From Gammaproteobacteria bacterium (GTDB taxonomy: Bacteria > Pseudomonadota > Gammaproteobacteria > UBA6186 > Azoamicaceae), in assembly GCA_013288135.1 (NCBI GenBank), contig JABDCL010000003.1, positions 110,015 through 174,014 on the forward strand: DNA of 64,000 bases, read 5' to 3'. Below the pieces are notes generated by a model that was not told the DNA's origin, did not search any database, and saw nothing but the letters and a program-made list of their open reading frames with translations. Of this stretch, positions 29,140 through 38,324 are shown one piece after another. The translations under genes and the position numbers were made by a program. Numbering within the stretch: the first letter of the stretch is position 1; each line of letters starts with the position of its first letter.

Positions 29140-29631
29140 ATGCGTTTACTGAATTTATCAAAATTAAGGATCCTCTTAATTGGCATTTGGACACTCCTAG
29201 GTCCTTTAATAATAATGATATTTTTTGCCTACAGTTATATGGCCGATGCCAAATGCTTAGACCCGCTACCAAAGAATTTTAAAATATATGTCAACAAACA
29301 AGGATCTGTTTTTACTAAGCCAGGAGAAGGGCTAGAAGAAAAAGTTTTACCGACTTTTAATTTATTTTTATATAACCCTGGGTGTTATGTTCTTTGCAAC
29401 ACGAAAAATGCTGATCGAGGAATTTACTCGGTATCTGCAGATACTTACGCAATTGGGCAAATACGCGTTCAAGGTGAATATGATGGCAGTGTTTGTGTTC
29501 CCTATGATTATGATAAATCCGATCTTGAGAATTCAGAATATTTTAAGGCTTTATGCAGTGATACCTATAAATGCATAGGTGATAGTTGTTGGGCAGACGG
29601 GAATACTGGCAAATGGTTCGGGCTCTCTTAA
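29140..29631 (+). CDS. Hypothetical membrane-anchored protein
   Basis: N-terminal hydrophobic segment and Cys-rich remainder. Confidence 0.5.
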   Translation: MRLLNLSKLRILLIGIWTLLGPLIIMIFFAYSYMADAKCLDPLPKNFKIYVNKQGSVFTKPGEGLEEKVLPTFNLFLYNPGCYVLCNTKNADRGIYSVSADTYAIGQIRVQGEYDGSVCVPYDYDKSDLENSEYFKALCSDTYKCIGDSCWADGNTGKWFGLS

Positions 29632-29677
29632 CTGTAAAATTTATAAAATCGCAAGGATTGAAAATTAGGAAACATAT

Positions 29678-31219
29678 ATGAATCCATTAAAACAAGCCAT
29701 TGTATGCTCTATTTTATCTGTATTTACAGGATTTATGTTTTGTGCTGAAATGGTTTATGCTGAAGAAACAACTAAAACCAGCTTAACTATTTACAGTACT
29801 GCAACACCGGGTTCAATTTCTCCTGATTTATACCGTCCGACCCCTAATGCAATGAATTCTTGGGGGATTAATTATCCTATTCCCGGATATGCCATTATTC
29901 GTGATCAAAGAGAGGTTGCGTTGGTAGCAGGGCATAATAAAATAAGTTTTTCAAATGTTGCAGCTTACCTTGATCCTACAACAGTCGTGTTTAAATCTTT
30001 AACTGATCCAGACACTCAAGTGGTTGAACAAGATTATCATTTTGATTTGGTGAGTAATGATAAATTGTTAGAAAAATATTTAGAGCAAGAAATTACACTT
30101 GAGCAAAGCTTAGGGGACAAAATTGAAGTTATTACTGGAAAATTGTTAAGCACAAGCGGTGGATTAGTGGTACAAGATAAAGAAGGGAAAATCATCAGCA
30201 CCAATAACTATTCAAACATTCGTTTTCCAGATTTACCAGGAGGTCTTATCACCAAACCCACTCTGGTATGGGATATTGTTACAAATAAAGCAGGTAGTCA
30301 AAAAACCGAAACCAGTTACCAAACCACGGGAATTACTTGGTGGACAGATTACAATGCAATTTATGAAGAAGGGGATAATGCTAATAGTGGATCATTAAAT
30401 CTTACAGCCTGGGTGAGCATTGTTAATAAATCTGGTGCCAGTTTTGATAATGCTCAGTTAAAATTAATTGCCGGCGATGTCAATAAAGTAGCTAGTAAAA
30501 AGAATGCTCCGATGCCAATGATGGGATTAGCGAAAACCGAAGCGGCAACTCCTGGTTTTGAAGAAAAACCCTTCTTTGAATTTCATCTCTACACTTTAGG
30601 CAGAACAACAACCATTCCAAATAATTCTACTAAACAAATAGAGCTTTTTACTAAAGTAGCAAAAATACCTGCACAAAAGCAATATATTTATAACAGTTTA
30701 CCGCTTATAGGATATTATGGAAGTTTAAATACCGAGAAAGAATTGGGAAATCAATCAAATTCCAAAGTTGATATTTATTTGAAGTTTAAAAACAGTGAAA
30801 AAGACGGATTAGGAATACCATTGCCTTCTGGACGTATAAGAGTTAATAAACTTGATATTGCAGATGGCTCAATAGAATTTATTGGCGAGGATATCATTGA
30901 TCATACCCCCAAAGATGAAAATGTACTGATCAAAATGGGCAGTGCCTTTGACATCGTTGGTGAACGAAAACAAGTTAATTTTAGTGTGGATAACAATCGT
31001 CATATCATGGAAGAAACCATAGAAATAACCTTGAAAAATCACAAGACACAATCCGTCAATGTGATTATTAAAGAGACACTGCCAAGAGGTTTAAATTGGC
31101 AAATTCCAGATAATTCTACGCCTTACGAAAAAATAGATGCACAAACCATCCAGTTTCCAATCGCTATAAAAGCAGACGATGAAGGAAAAGTTCGCTATAC
31201 GGTACGTTATACTTGGTAG
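29678..31219 (+). CDS. DUF4139-like secreted protein
   Basis: Signal peptide; LTAWVSIVNKSGASFDNAQLKLIAGDVN; C-term ETLPRGLNW. Confidence 0.7.
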   Translation: MNPLKQAIVCSILSVFTGFMFCAEMVYAEETTKTSLTIYSTATPGSISPDLYRPTPNAMNSWGINYPIPGYAIIRDQREVALVAGHNKISFSNVAAYLDPTTVVFKSLTDPDTQVVEQDYHFDLVSNDKLLEKYLEQEITLEQSLGDKIEVITGKLLSTSGGLVVQDKEGKIISTNNYSNIRFPDLPGGLITKPTLVWDIVTNKAGSQKTETSYQTTGITWWTDYNAIYEEGDNANSGSLNLTAWVSIVNKSGASFDNAQLKLIAGDVNKVASKKNAPMPMMGLAKTEAATPGFEEKPFFEFHLYTLGRTTTIPNNSTKQIELFTKVAKIPAQKQYIYNSLPLIGYYGSLNTEKELGNQSNSKVDIYLKFKNSEKDGLGIPLPSGRIRVNKLDIADGSIEFIGEDIIDHTPKDENVLIKMGSAFDIVGERKQVNFSVDNNRHIMEETIEITLKNHKTQSVNVIIKETLPRGLNWQIPDNSTPYEKIDAQTIQFPIAIKADDEGKVRYTVRYTW

Positions 31220-31319
31220 CCTTGACTGAAAGAATCAATCTCTTATATATTGTTGATATTAATGTCTTCGAAGGATATTGAAGTATTACCTTTCATACAA
31301 CTTTAGTCAGGGAACTTAT

Positions 31320-33464
31320 ATGACCAACTATTTAAAGTTTTTTAGACTTTCACTTTTCTTGGTAAGTATTTTTAGCTTAACCGGATCTTCATTGGTATTT
31401 AGCTTAGAAACAGTAGAAGAACTGGCAACACCTTTAGTTCCACGTTCAACTTTTTTTAGCGATCCCAATCATACTTCTGTTCAAATTAGCCCTGATGGAC
31501 AATGGTTGTCTTATTTAGCGCCTCATCAAGGTGTCCTTAATATTTGGGTGGGAGATCCCAAAAATCTAGAAAGCATGCATCCTATCACAACAAACTCTAA
31601 ACGAGGAATTGCTGGTTATATCTGGGCCTATACCAATCGTCATATCATTTATGTGGATGATTTTGAAGGTAATGAAGACTGGCGGATATACCGAGTTGAT
31701 GTGGTCAGTGGCGAAAAATTAACTTTGGCTTCTTTCAATAAAGTACAAGCGAGATTGGCCGCACGAAGTGAAAATCACCCAGAAGAAATTTTAGTTGAGC
31801 TTAACCAACGCAGACCCGATCTTTTTGATATTTATCGTCTAAATATTTTAAGCGGTAAGCTAACACCAGTGATGGAAAACAATACTTTTGCAGACTTTGT
31901 TTATGATCATGATTTGAATGTAAAAGTTGGGATGCAAACAACCCCAGACGGTGGTGCACAACTTTATACACTTAATAAAGATGCAAAAAATGAATATGTA
32001 AAAAAAGAACTCTTTTCTATACCTCAACAAGATATGCTAACAACGAGTCCCCTATCAATGGATAAAACAGGGGATATTCTTTATATGATCGATAGCCGAA
32101 AACGCAACACAGGTGCTTTATTTAGCCTTAATTTAAAGTCTAAAAAGACACATTTGATGTCTCAAGATAAACGAGTGGATATCGATAATGTTTTAACCCA
32201 TCCCACAAAAAAAACAGTACAAGCAACTTCTGCCACTTATGAAAAAACAGAATGGACTATTTTAGATAAAACCATAGCCCCTGACTTCAAATATTTAAAA
32301 ACTGTCATGGAGGGAGAACTCCATATCACGAGCCGTAGTTTAGATGACAATACCTGGATTGTGGTTTATGATCGAGATAACGGTGCTCCTCATTATTATT
32401 TGTACGATAGACCTTCGCAAAAAGCACGTTTTTTATTTCCCTCACGTCCTGAATTAGATAACGTTATTTTAACAAACATGGATCCGGTGATCATAAAATC
32501 TCGAGATAACTTATCCTTGGTAAGTTATTTATCGCTTCCCTACAATCTTAGAATGGACAAAGCGAAAATAGAAACACCTGTACCTTTAATTTTGCTTGTC
32601 CATGGTGGGCCTGCTGCTAGAGATAGTTGGGGATATGATGCAGAACATCAATGGTTAACCAATCGAGGATATGCAGTTTTAAGTGTAAACTATCGAGGCT
32701 CTACAGGATTTGGTAAAAAATTTGCAAATGCAGGCAATGGAGAGTGGGCAGCAAAAATGCATGATGATCTCATTGATGCAGTCAATTGGGCAATCCAACA
32801 AGGGATCACCACCTCAGATAAAGTCGCTATTATGGGGGGCAGTTACGGAGGATACGCAACCCTCGTTGGCATGACAAAAACTCCAGATGTTTTTGCTTGC
32901 GGGGTAGATATTGTGGGTATGAGTAATCTTGAAACCATGTTCCAAACCATTCCAGAATATTGGAAACCTATGTATACACTTTTAAAAATAATGGTTGGGG
33001 GTGATCCTGAAACCGAAGTAGGACGACAATTTTTAGCTTCACGTTCACCCTTAACATTTGTAGATAATATTAAAAAACCCTTATTAATTGGTCAGGGTGC
33101 CAATGATCCCAGAGTCAAACAAGCTCAATCTGATCAAATTGTTAAAGTGATGGAAAGTAAAAAGATCCCCGTCACCTATGTTTTATATCCAGACGAGGGA
33201 CATGGTTTTGCAAAACCTGAAAATCGTTTGTCCTTTTATGCTGTGACAGAATCTTTTTTAGCAAAAAATTTGGGTGGACGTTTTGAACCCATTAATGATG
33301 CTTTTAAAAATTCAAGTATTGAAATAAAAGCAGGCAAACAAGAGATCCCAGGGTTAGTACCCACCTCTACTGCGTCTGTTGCTCCAAAGAGCTCTAATAA
33401 CAATAAAGCAGAGGATTGTATCTCCAGTCCTTTTCCCGAGGTCCTGCCTTCCCAACCCACATAA
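31320..33464 (+). CDS. S9 family prolyl oligopeptidase-like peptidase
   Basis: LVHGGPAARDSWGYD, MGGSYGGYATL, DEGHGFAKPENR. Confidence 0.93.
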   Translation: MTNYLKFFRLSLFLVSIFSLTGSSLVFSLETVEELATPLVPRSTFFSDPNHTSVQISPDGQWLSYLAPHQGVLNIWVGDPKNLESMHPITTNSKRGIAGYIWAYTNRHIIYVDDFEGNEDWRIYRVDVVSGEKLTLASFNKVQARLAARSENHPEEILVELNQRRPDLFDIYRLNILSGKLTPVMENNTFADFVYDHDLNVKVGMQTTPDGGAQLYTLNKDAKNEYVKKELFSIPQQDMLTTSPLSMDKTGDILYMIDSRKRNTGALFSLNLKSKKTHLMSQDKRVDIDNVLTHPTKKTVQATSATYEKTEWTILDKTIAPDFKYLKTVMEGELHITSRSLDDNTWIVVYDRDNGAPHYYLYDRPSQKARFLFPSRPELDNVILTNMDPVIIKSRDNLSLVSYLSLPYNLRMDKAKIETPVPLILLVHGGPAARDSWGYDAEHQWLTNRGYAVLSVNYRGSTGFGKKFANAGNGEWAAKMHDDLIDAVNWAIQQGITTSDKVAIMGGSYGGYATLVGMTKTPDVFACGVDIVGMSNLETMFQTIPEYWKPMYTLLKIMVGGDPETEVGRQFLASRSPLTFVDNIKKPLLIGQGANDPRVKQAQSDQIVKVMESKKIPVTYVLYPDEGHGFAKPENRLSFYAVTESFLAKNLGGRFEPINDAFKNSSIEIKAGKQEIPGLVPTSTASVAPKSSNNNKAEDCISSPFPEVLPSQPT

Positions 33465-33511
33465 TTCTCCTTCTTCTTCTTGCCCCCATCCCGTCCTTCC
33501 GGCTGAAATTT

Positions 33512-33550
33512 TGAACTATACTTAACCATATAGAAAATGATTGTAGTTCA
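33512..33550. promoter_or_regulatory. Leader dyad TGAACTA...TAGTTCA (copy 1)
   Basis: 39-bp span; same span and position before paralog at 35442-35480. Confidence 0.55.
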
Positions 33551-33582
33551 GTGTACATACAAGCAGTAAGGAGGAAAAGAAT

Positions 33583-33954
33583 ATGAACAAATTTCTATTA
33601 CTTGCATTAAGCACATTAACTCTGGCAGTAACTTCGATGAGTGTAGGTGCAAGCTCATTAGTTGCCAATCCACAAGGAGAGCAAGGGGCACAGGTTATCC
33701 AAACTACATTTGTTATTGTTAAAGATCGTTATTATAACAACCAATATCAAATAGTTTATGATTCGGATACTGGGCAATATTATTATTATGTTCCAGGGCA
33801 AGGCTATTTTCCATATAATGGCAACCCACCATCTTATGAAGTACCACAACCCGATAATGGTATTATTTTAAACTTTGGTTTTGGTGGTTTTCACGGTGAA
33901 CACCATCATGATCATGAGGGTGAACATCATCATGAGGGCGGACATCATCATTGA
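33583..33954 (+). CDS. His/Tyr-rich small secreted protein (paralog 1)
   Basis: Signal peptide; tail HGEHHHDHEGEHHHEGGHHH. Confidence 0.7.
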   Translation: MNKFLLLALSTLTLAVTSMSVGASSLVANPQGEQGAQVIQTTFVIVKDRYYNNQYQIVYDSDTGQYYYYVPGQGYFPYNGNPPSYEVPQPDNGIILNFGFGGFHGEHHHDHEGEHHHEGGHHH

Positions 33955-34102
33955 TTAGTTTCCCAGAGTCGATCAACCGCAGGGTGAGTCCCAAACAGAA
34001 AGACTATTTGGTGGAGTTCTTTGTTCTTTTGTTAATGTGTTAAAAATAATGGTGAATACTTTTCAATTATTTTATAATATTCTTTTGTCTAAGGGTTATG
34101 AA

Positions 34103-35410
34103 ATGTCAAATATTTCCATTAAAAGAAATTCTCATATGTTTTTTCTTATACTGCAGACTGGATTTATAGCATACTTTTTAGTATTTTGCTGCCCTATGGC
34201 ACTAGCTGTATTGCCAGAAACCAAACAAAATACACAAGTAAAAAATGATTTTAAACTTCCTGAAGGGTTGTCATACAACTCTCAAAAGAAAAATAACCAT
34301 ATTATTCATATTTTAAGTATTGATCCAAAATATTATCGTCTTGATTTAGTAAAGGCTCATAACCAAGTATTTGGCCGTGAAACTGTAAAATCCATTGCTT
34401 TACGTAAAGGAGCAATAGCAGCAATTAATGCAGGATTTTTTGAGATAGGCAATAGCGAGGATGGTCGGCCCAGTGGAACACTCATTATTAATGGGGACAT
34501 CTTTTCTTTAGCAAAAAATAAACGAGCACTGTTAGTGTTCAATGAAAATAAACTAGATATGGGGAATATTGAGATAGAATTTAACTTGCTTGTTGGAAAA
34601 GAAAAAATTGCTCCTAATAAAATAAATCAATTTGCCAAAAACGATGATATTATTTTATATAATCACACTTTTGGTCCTACTTCACTGACACCTTACGATC
34701 GTCGTGAAATTTTAATCGATAAAAAAGGAATAATTACTCAGATTGTCGAACATGGTGACAATGCAATTCCTAGATCAGGTTGGATTTTATCTTTTCCAAG
34801 CTCTCATTCGATGGATTTCGCAAAAGTGGGAAAAAAGGTTACTTTTAATACAACTTTTAAGGATCCCCAAAACCAAAATAATGCTAAATGGGCTGGGATG
34901 AAAAATTTCTTGATGGGTATTCCCATGCTTGTTGAAAATGGTCAAGCGATTACCGATCTTGAAAAATTAGGTTCCAAAAGTTTTGCTGAAAAACCCCACG
35001 CACGTACCGCTTTAGGCGTAAAATCAGAAGGTACTCTAGTGATGGTTGTGGTTGAACATACTTATTCTCAAGCTTTAGAACAAATCACTATTGAACAAAT
35101 GCGCAATATTTTACGCGAAAAAGGGCATACTCAAAAAGCAATAGAAGAAATGAAAACACTAGAAATGTTTAGTATTATTCGAGATGAAATCTCAAATGAA
35201 TCAAATATTGGTTTAAGTCTACCTGATTTAGCAAATTTGATGGTGACTTTAGGATGTCATCAAGCCATTAATTTAGACGGAGGTGGTTCATCAACTCTAT
35301 TTCTTAATGGTCACATAATGAATACAACCATTGGAGATAAAGATGAATCCCAAGGACTAAATACGCTTCGTCCTGTATCCGATGCAATTGTTGTAACCAA
35401 ACGAATTTGA
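34103..35410 (+). CDS. Phosphodiester glycosidase (NAGPA/DUF2233) family protein
   Basis: AAINAGFFEIGNSEDGRPSGTLIINGDI; HARTALGV; CHQAINLDGGGSSTLFLNG. Confidence 0.88.
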   Translation: MSNISIKRNSHMFFLILQTGFIAYFLVFCCPMALAVLPETKQNTQVKNDFKLPEGLSYNSQKKNNHIIHILSIDPKYYRLDLVKAHNQVFGRETVKSIALRKGAIAAINAGFFEIGNSEDGRPSGTLIINGDIFSLAKNKRALLVFNENKLDMGNIEIEFNLLVGKEKIAPNKINQFAKNDDIILYNHTFGPTSLTPYDRREILIDKKGIITQIVEHGDNAIPRSGWILSFPSSHSMDFAKVGKKVTFNTTFKDPQNQNNAKWAGMKNFLMGIPMLVENGQAITDLEKLGSKSFAEKPHARTALGVKSEGTLVMVVVEHTYSQALEQITIEQMRNILREKGHTQKAIEEMKTLEMFSIIRDEISNESNIGLSLPDLANLMVTLGCHQAINLDGGGSSTLFLNGHIMNTTIGDKDESQGLNTLRPVSDAIVVTKRI

Positions 35411-35441
35411 TGTTTTTAATGAAATTCCAGCAGAAGATTTT

Positions 35442-35480
35442 TGAACTATACTTAATTATGTAAGAAACTATTATAGTTCA
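35442..35480. promoter_or_regulatory. Leader dyad TGAACTATA...TATAGTTCA (copy 2)
   Basis: Same spacing as copy 1. Confidence 0.55.
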
Positions 35481-35512
35481 GTGCACATACAAGCAGTAAG
35501 GAGGAAAAGAAT

Positions 35513-35842
35513 ATGAACAAATTTCTATTACTTGCATTAACCATATTAAGTCTGGCAGTCACTTCGACAAGTGTGGGTGCAACCGCATTAGTTGCCAATC
35601 CACAAGAAGGGCAGGGGGCACAGGTTGTCCAAGCTGCATTTATTATTGTTAGGCATCCCCATCGTAACCACTATCAATTAGTTTATGATCCAGTTACTGG
35701 ACAGTATTATTATGTTCCAGCGCGAGTTTATCATCCATATAGGTATTATGAACCTGATAATGGTATTGTTTTAAACTTTGGTTTTGGTGGTCATGGTGGA
35801 CATCATGGTGGCTGGCATCGTGGTTGGCATCACCATCATTGA
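35513..35842 (+). CDS. His/Tyr-rich small secreted protein (paralog 2)
   Basis: Signal peptide near-identical to paralog 1; GGHHGGWHRGWHHHH tail. Confidence 0.7.
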   Translation: MNKFLLLALTILSLAVTSTSVGATALVANPQEGQGAQVVQAAFIIVRHPHRNHYQLVYDPVTGQYYYVPARVYHPYRYYEPDNGIVLNFGFGGHGGHHGGWHRGWHHHH

Positions 35843-35898
35843 AAAGATGGAATAAAATCCCCACTTAGAACACCTTATCTTACCTCTTTTTTCCCCGG

Positions 35899-35978
35899 AG
35901 CACTAATGCCGTTTACTGGCAAGAGTGCTACCGAGGGTACGAGATGCATTGATGGGAAGAAGTCAATGCTATGGTCTC
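35899..35978. other. Two consecutive hairpins between convergent genes
   Basis: AGCACT-aa-TGCC...GGCA-ag-AGTGCT; then GAGA-t-GCATTGA...TCAATGC-tatgg-TCTC, the latter spanning the downstream minus-strand gene's stop. Confidence 0.55.
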
Positions 35979-37732
35979 ACAGACACCCCACTAGTTCTGA
36001 TTGGAACCGTATGTGATGTTGTTGCTACATACGGCCTAAATGCCTCCATAGCAGCTATTAGAAGCGGTAAAAATGTTCTAGATGCACCGTCCTCTAGCTG
36101 ATTCGCTTTAGTAGCAACGTTTCTGACTCCTCCTAAAAGATTGTATAGATTTACGTACAGATTAGCCGTCCGTATTTCAAACGCTTCTAGTTTTTTAGAA
36201 TCCGTTTCCGTCGATAACTTATCGCTAGCAACAGGATTACCACTCTCATCCGCTCTAACAATGCCATCAGAGTAAAATGTCTGATTCTCTTCCTCCAATC
36301 GTTTAAGTAGCTCACAAATCTCAAAAATTTCCTTTTCTAAGTTCGGAACCACCGGCGAATCTGGAAGCTTGCTTTTATCTAGACCCTTTAATTTACTTGA
36401 TATCTCACCAATGTGTGCCTTTGCGCAAGATACAAGTCCTCTTACACCAATAAGGTTTTTCAGAATGATATTAGGAAACAGGCCTAATGCTTGTTTACGC
36501 TTTTGTATCATATCGTTTACAGTTGAAAAATTATCAAACCTCAGCTTGAATTCTTCATTTGTTTTTCTCGTCAAGTCATCAATATCTACTTTAACATCCA
36601 TTAATTTTGTTAAGTTATTAGCTTCAGCTATTTTTTTTCTTATACTCTCGTAAGGTTGTTGAAATTTTTCAATCGTTTGATTACATAATTGTTTTCCAAG
36701 TTCTAGTGAAGTAAAAAGTGACTGATCGGCATCTTTAGGTATTTTGCCTGCCAATTTCACTGGAAAGTTACGCATATGATTCAGTTTGGTTTTTACATAT
36801 TCAAATTGCTGAACTAATTCCTTTCGAAGTTTAACACATCTTTCATGCTCAGCTGAACGTGCTGGATCTGAAGGTGGGGGAGTTGCTGGTCCGGCTGTTG
36901 CAGGCCGCGCTGGAGTTGAAGGTGCTGCACGTCTTTTTGCGGCTTCTGCAGCTGCACGATGTTCAGATTCCTCGACTGCACCAATCACATAAGACACCTC
37001 TTCTGAATATCTCGCTGCTTCTTCGAAATACCAATATCTATTTTCTACTTCAATACCAGCAATTATTTGTAAATCCGGTTGTATTTTTAGAAGATCTTCT
37101 TCCTCTAATCCCTCTAACCCTAAAGACAATTTATCCACTATGGTTCCATATAGAACCGAGGTTGGTGTAATAAGCGATATTGTAGCTATTTCTTTAAAGA
37201 GCCCACCCAACAACAGGGCAGCTTTTTTACCACTTCCCACTTTTCTTTTTAAAAACACAAAAAGGTTGTGACTACTATTGTCAAGATTCTCTTTATCTTT
37301 TGCCTTTTTTTGTGCTGCTTCAATCACTATCCTTGTATAGTCAGGATGAGATTCCCATCTTGGCAAATCATGAATGGCTTGATTTAAACAATCCATTAAA
37401 AATTTTTTCGTTTCCGTCCAATCCCATCCTTGTCGTAATCTAGAAGCCCATTTTGTATGTAATTCAAGAACAAGTCTATATAACAGAGATTTTTCTATAA
37501 CAGAAAGATTGTGAAAAGAAGGATCGTGAATCCGCTTACCGGGAGGCATTATGAGTTTATGCACCTCTCTATACGTTGATGGATCCTCTAGAAAATCTCT
37601 CATTTGTTTTCTTTGTTCTTCATTCCCTGCCGTATAGACTTTTGCTAAAAGAGTGATCAAAGCCCTCCCATCATCAGTCATATTCTCAGTATTTATATCA
37701 GGTGCAGATGATGGTGTTAATATTGCTGCCAT
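35969..37732 (-). CDS. Orphan large coiled-coil-like protein with Ala/Pro linker; candidate effector
   Basis: 587 aa; RRAAPSTPARPATAGPATPPPSDPARSAEHERC linker; GGGAG RBS. Confidence 0.55.
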   Translation of the reverse strand: MAAILTPSSAPDINTENMTDDGRALITLLAKVYTAGNEEQRKQMRDFLEDPSTYREVHKLIMPPGKRIHDPSFHNLSVIEKSLLYRLVLELHTKWASRLRQGWDWTETKKFLMDCLNQAIHDLPRWESHPDYTRIVIEAAQKKAKDKENLDNSSHNLFVFLKRKVGSGKKAALLLGGLFKEIATISLITPTSVLYGTIVDKLSLGLEGLEEEDLLKIQPDLQIIAGIEVENRYWYFEEAARYSEEVSYVIGAVEESEHRAAAEAAKRRAAPSTPARPATAGPATPPPSDPARSAEHERCVKLRKELVQQFEYVKTKLNHMRNFPVKLAGKIPKDADQSLFTSLELGKQLCNQTIEKFQQPYESIRKKIAEANNLTKLMDVKVDIDDLTRKTNEEFKLRFDNFSTVNDMIQKRKQALGLFPNIILKNLIGVRGLVSCAKAHIGEISSKLKGLDKSKLPDSPVVPNLEKEIFEICELLKRLEEENQTFYSDGIVRADESGNPVASDKLSTETDSKKLEAFEIRTANLYVNLYNLLGGVRNVATKANQLEDGASRTFLPLLIAAMEAFRPYVATTSHTVPIRTSGVSVRP

Positions 37733-37952
37733 TTAAAAATCTCCCAAATTATTTATGAATGGCAGAAGCTTAACATATAATTTATAGACAAAGCTAGAGC
37801 TGTGTGTAAACCTAGTACCCATTTAGATACCCCAATTCAAACTGAGATCATTAAATGATTCGGCAAAGAATAAAGAGTGAATAAAAAATTATCTCAATTT
37901 TATCGAAATGTGGTATATTACGGGTTCATTTATTAATAGATTGGAGTATATC

Positions 37953-38324
37953 ATGAGAAAATATCTATTACTTGCATGTACACTTTTATCTTTAGGCGCA
38001 ATCTCTGGAACTGTCAACGCAGGTAACGTTTTTTTTAGTGTTTCAGTGGGTGGACCCGAATTAATTCCTATTGAAGAATATGTTGTAGAAAGATACACCG
38101 ATGTGGGTGATCATTACTATCATAGACCTCACCATTATAGACATCATCGACACTACCGCCATCATCGCCATTATCGAACCACTGAAATACATCGTCATCA
38201 TTACAGACCCATTCGTCCTCGACATCACAGACATTATTATCGGCAATATTACAGCTATTACGATGATTATTATTACTCTGTCCCCAGATATCGTAGACAT
38301 GTACATCACTACTATTGGGATTAA
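37953..38324 (+). CDS. His/Tyr-rich small secreted protein (related, paralog 3)
   Basis: MRKYLLLACTLLSLGA signal peptide; (RHHRHYRHHRHY) rich; TTGGAG RBS. Confidence 0.6.
   Translation: MRKYLLLACTLLSLGAISGTVNAGNVFFSVSVGGPELIPIEEYVVERYTDVGDHYYHRPHHYRHHRHYRHHRHYRTTEIHRHHYRPIRPRHHRHYYRQYYSYYDDYYYSVPRYRRHVHHYYWD

Noticed and set aside
33236-33529. Minus-strand 97-aa ORF over the S9 peptidase 3' end
   Set aside because: Antisense to a strongly supported CDS; no recognisable domain or RBS.
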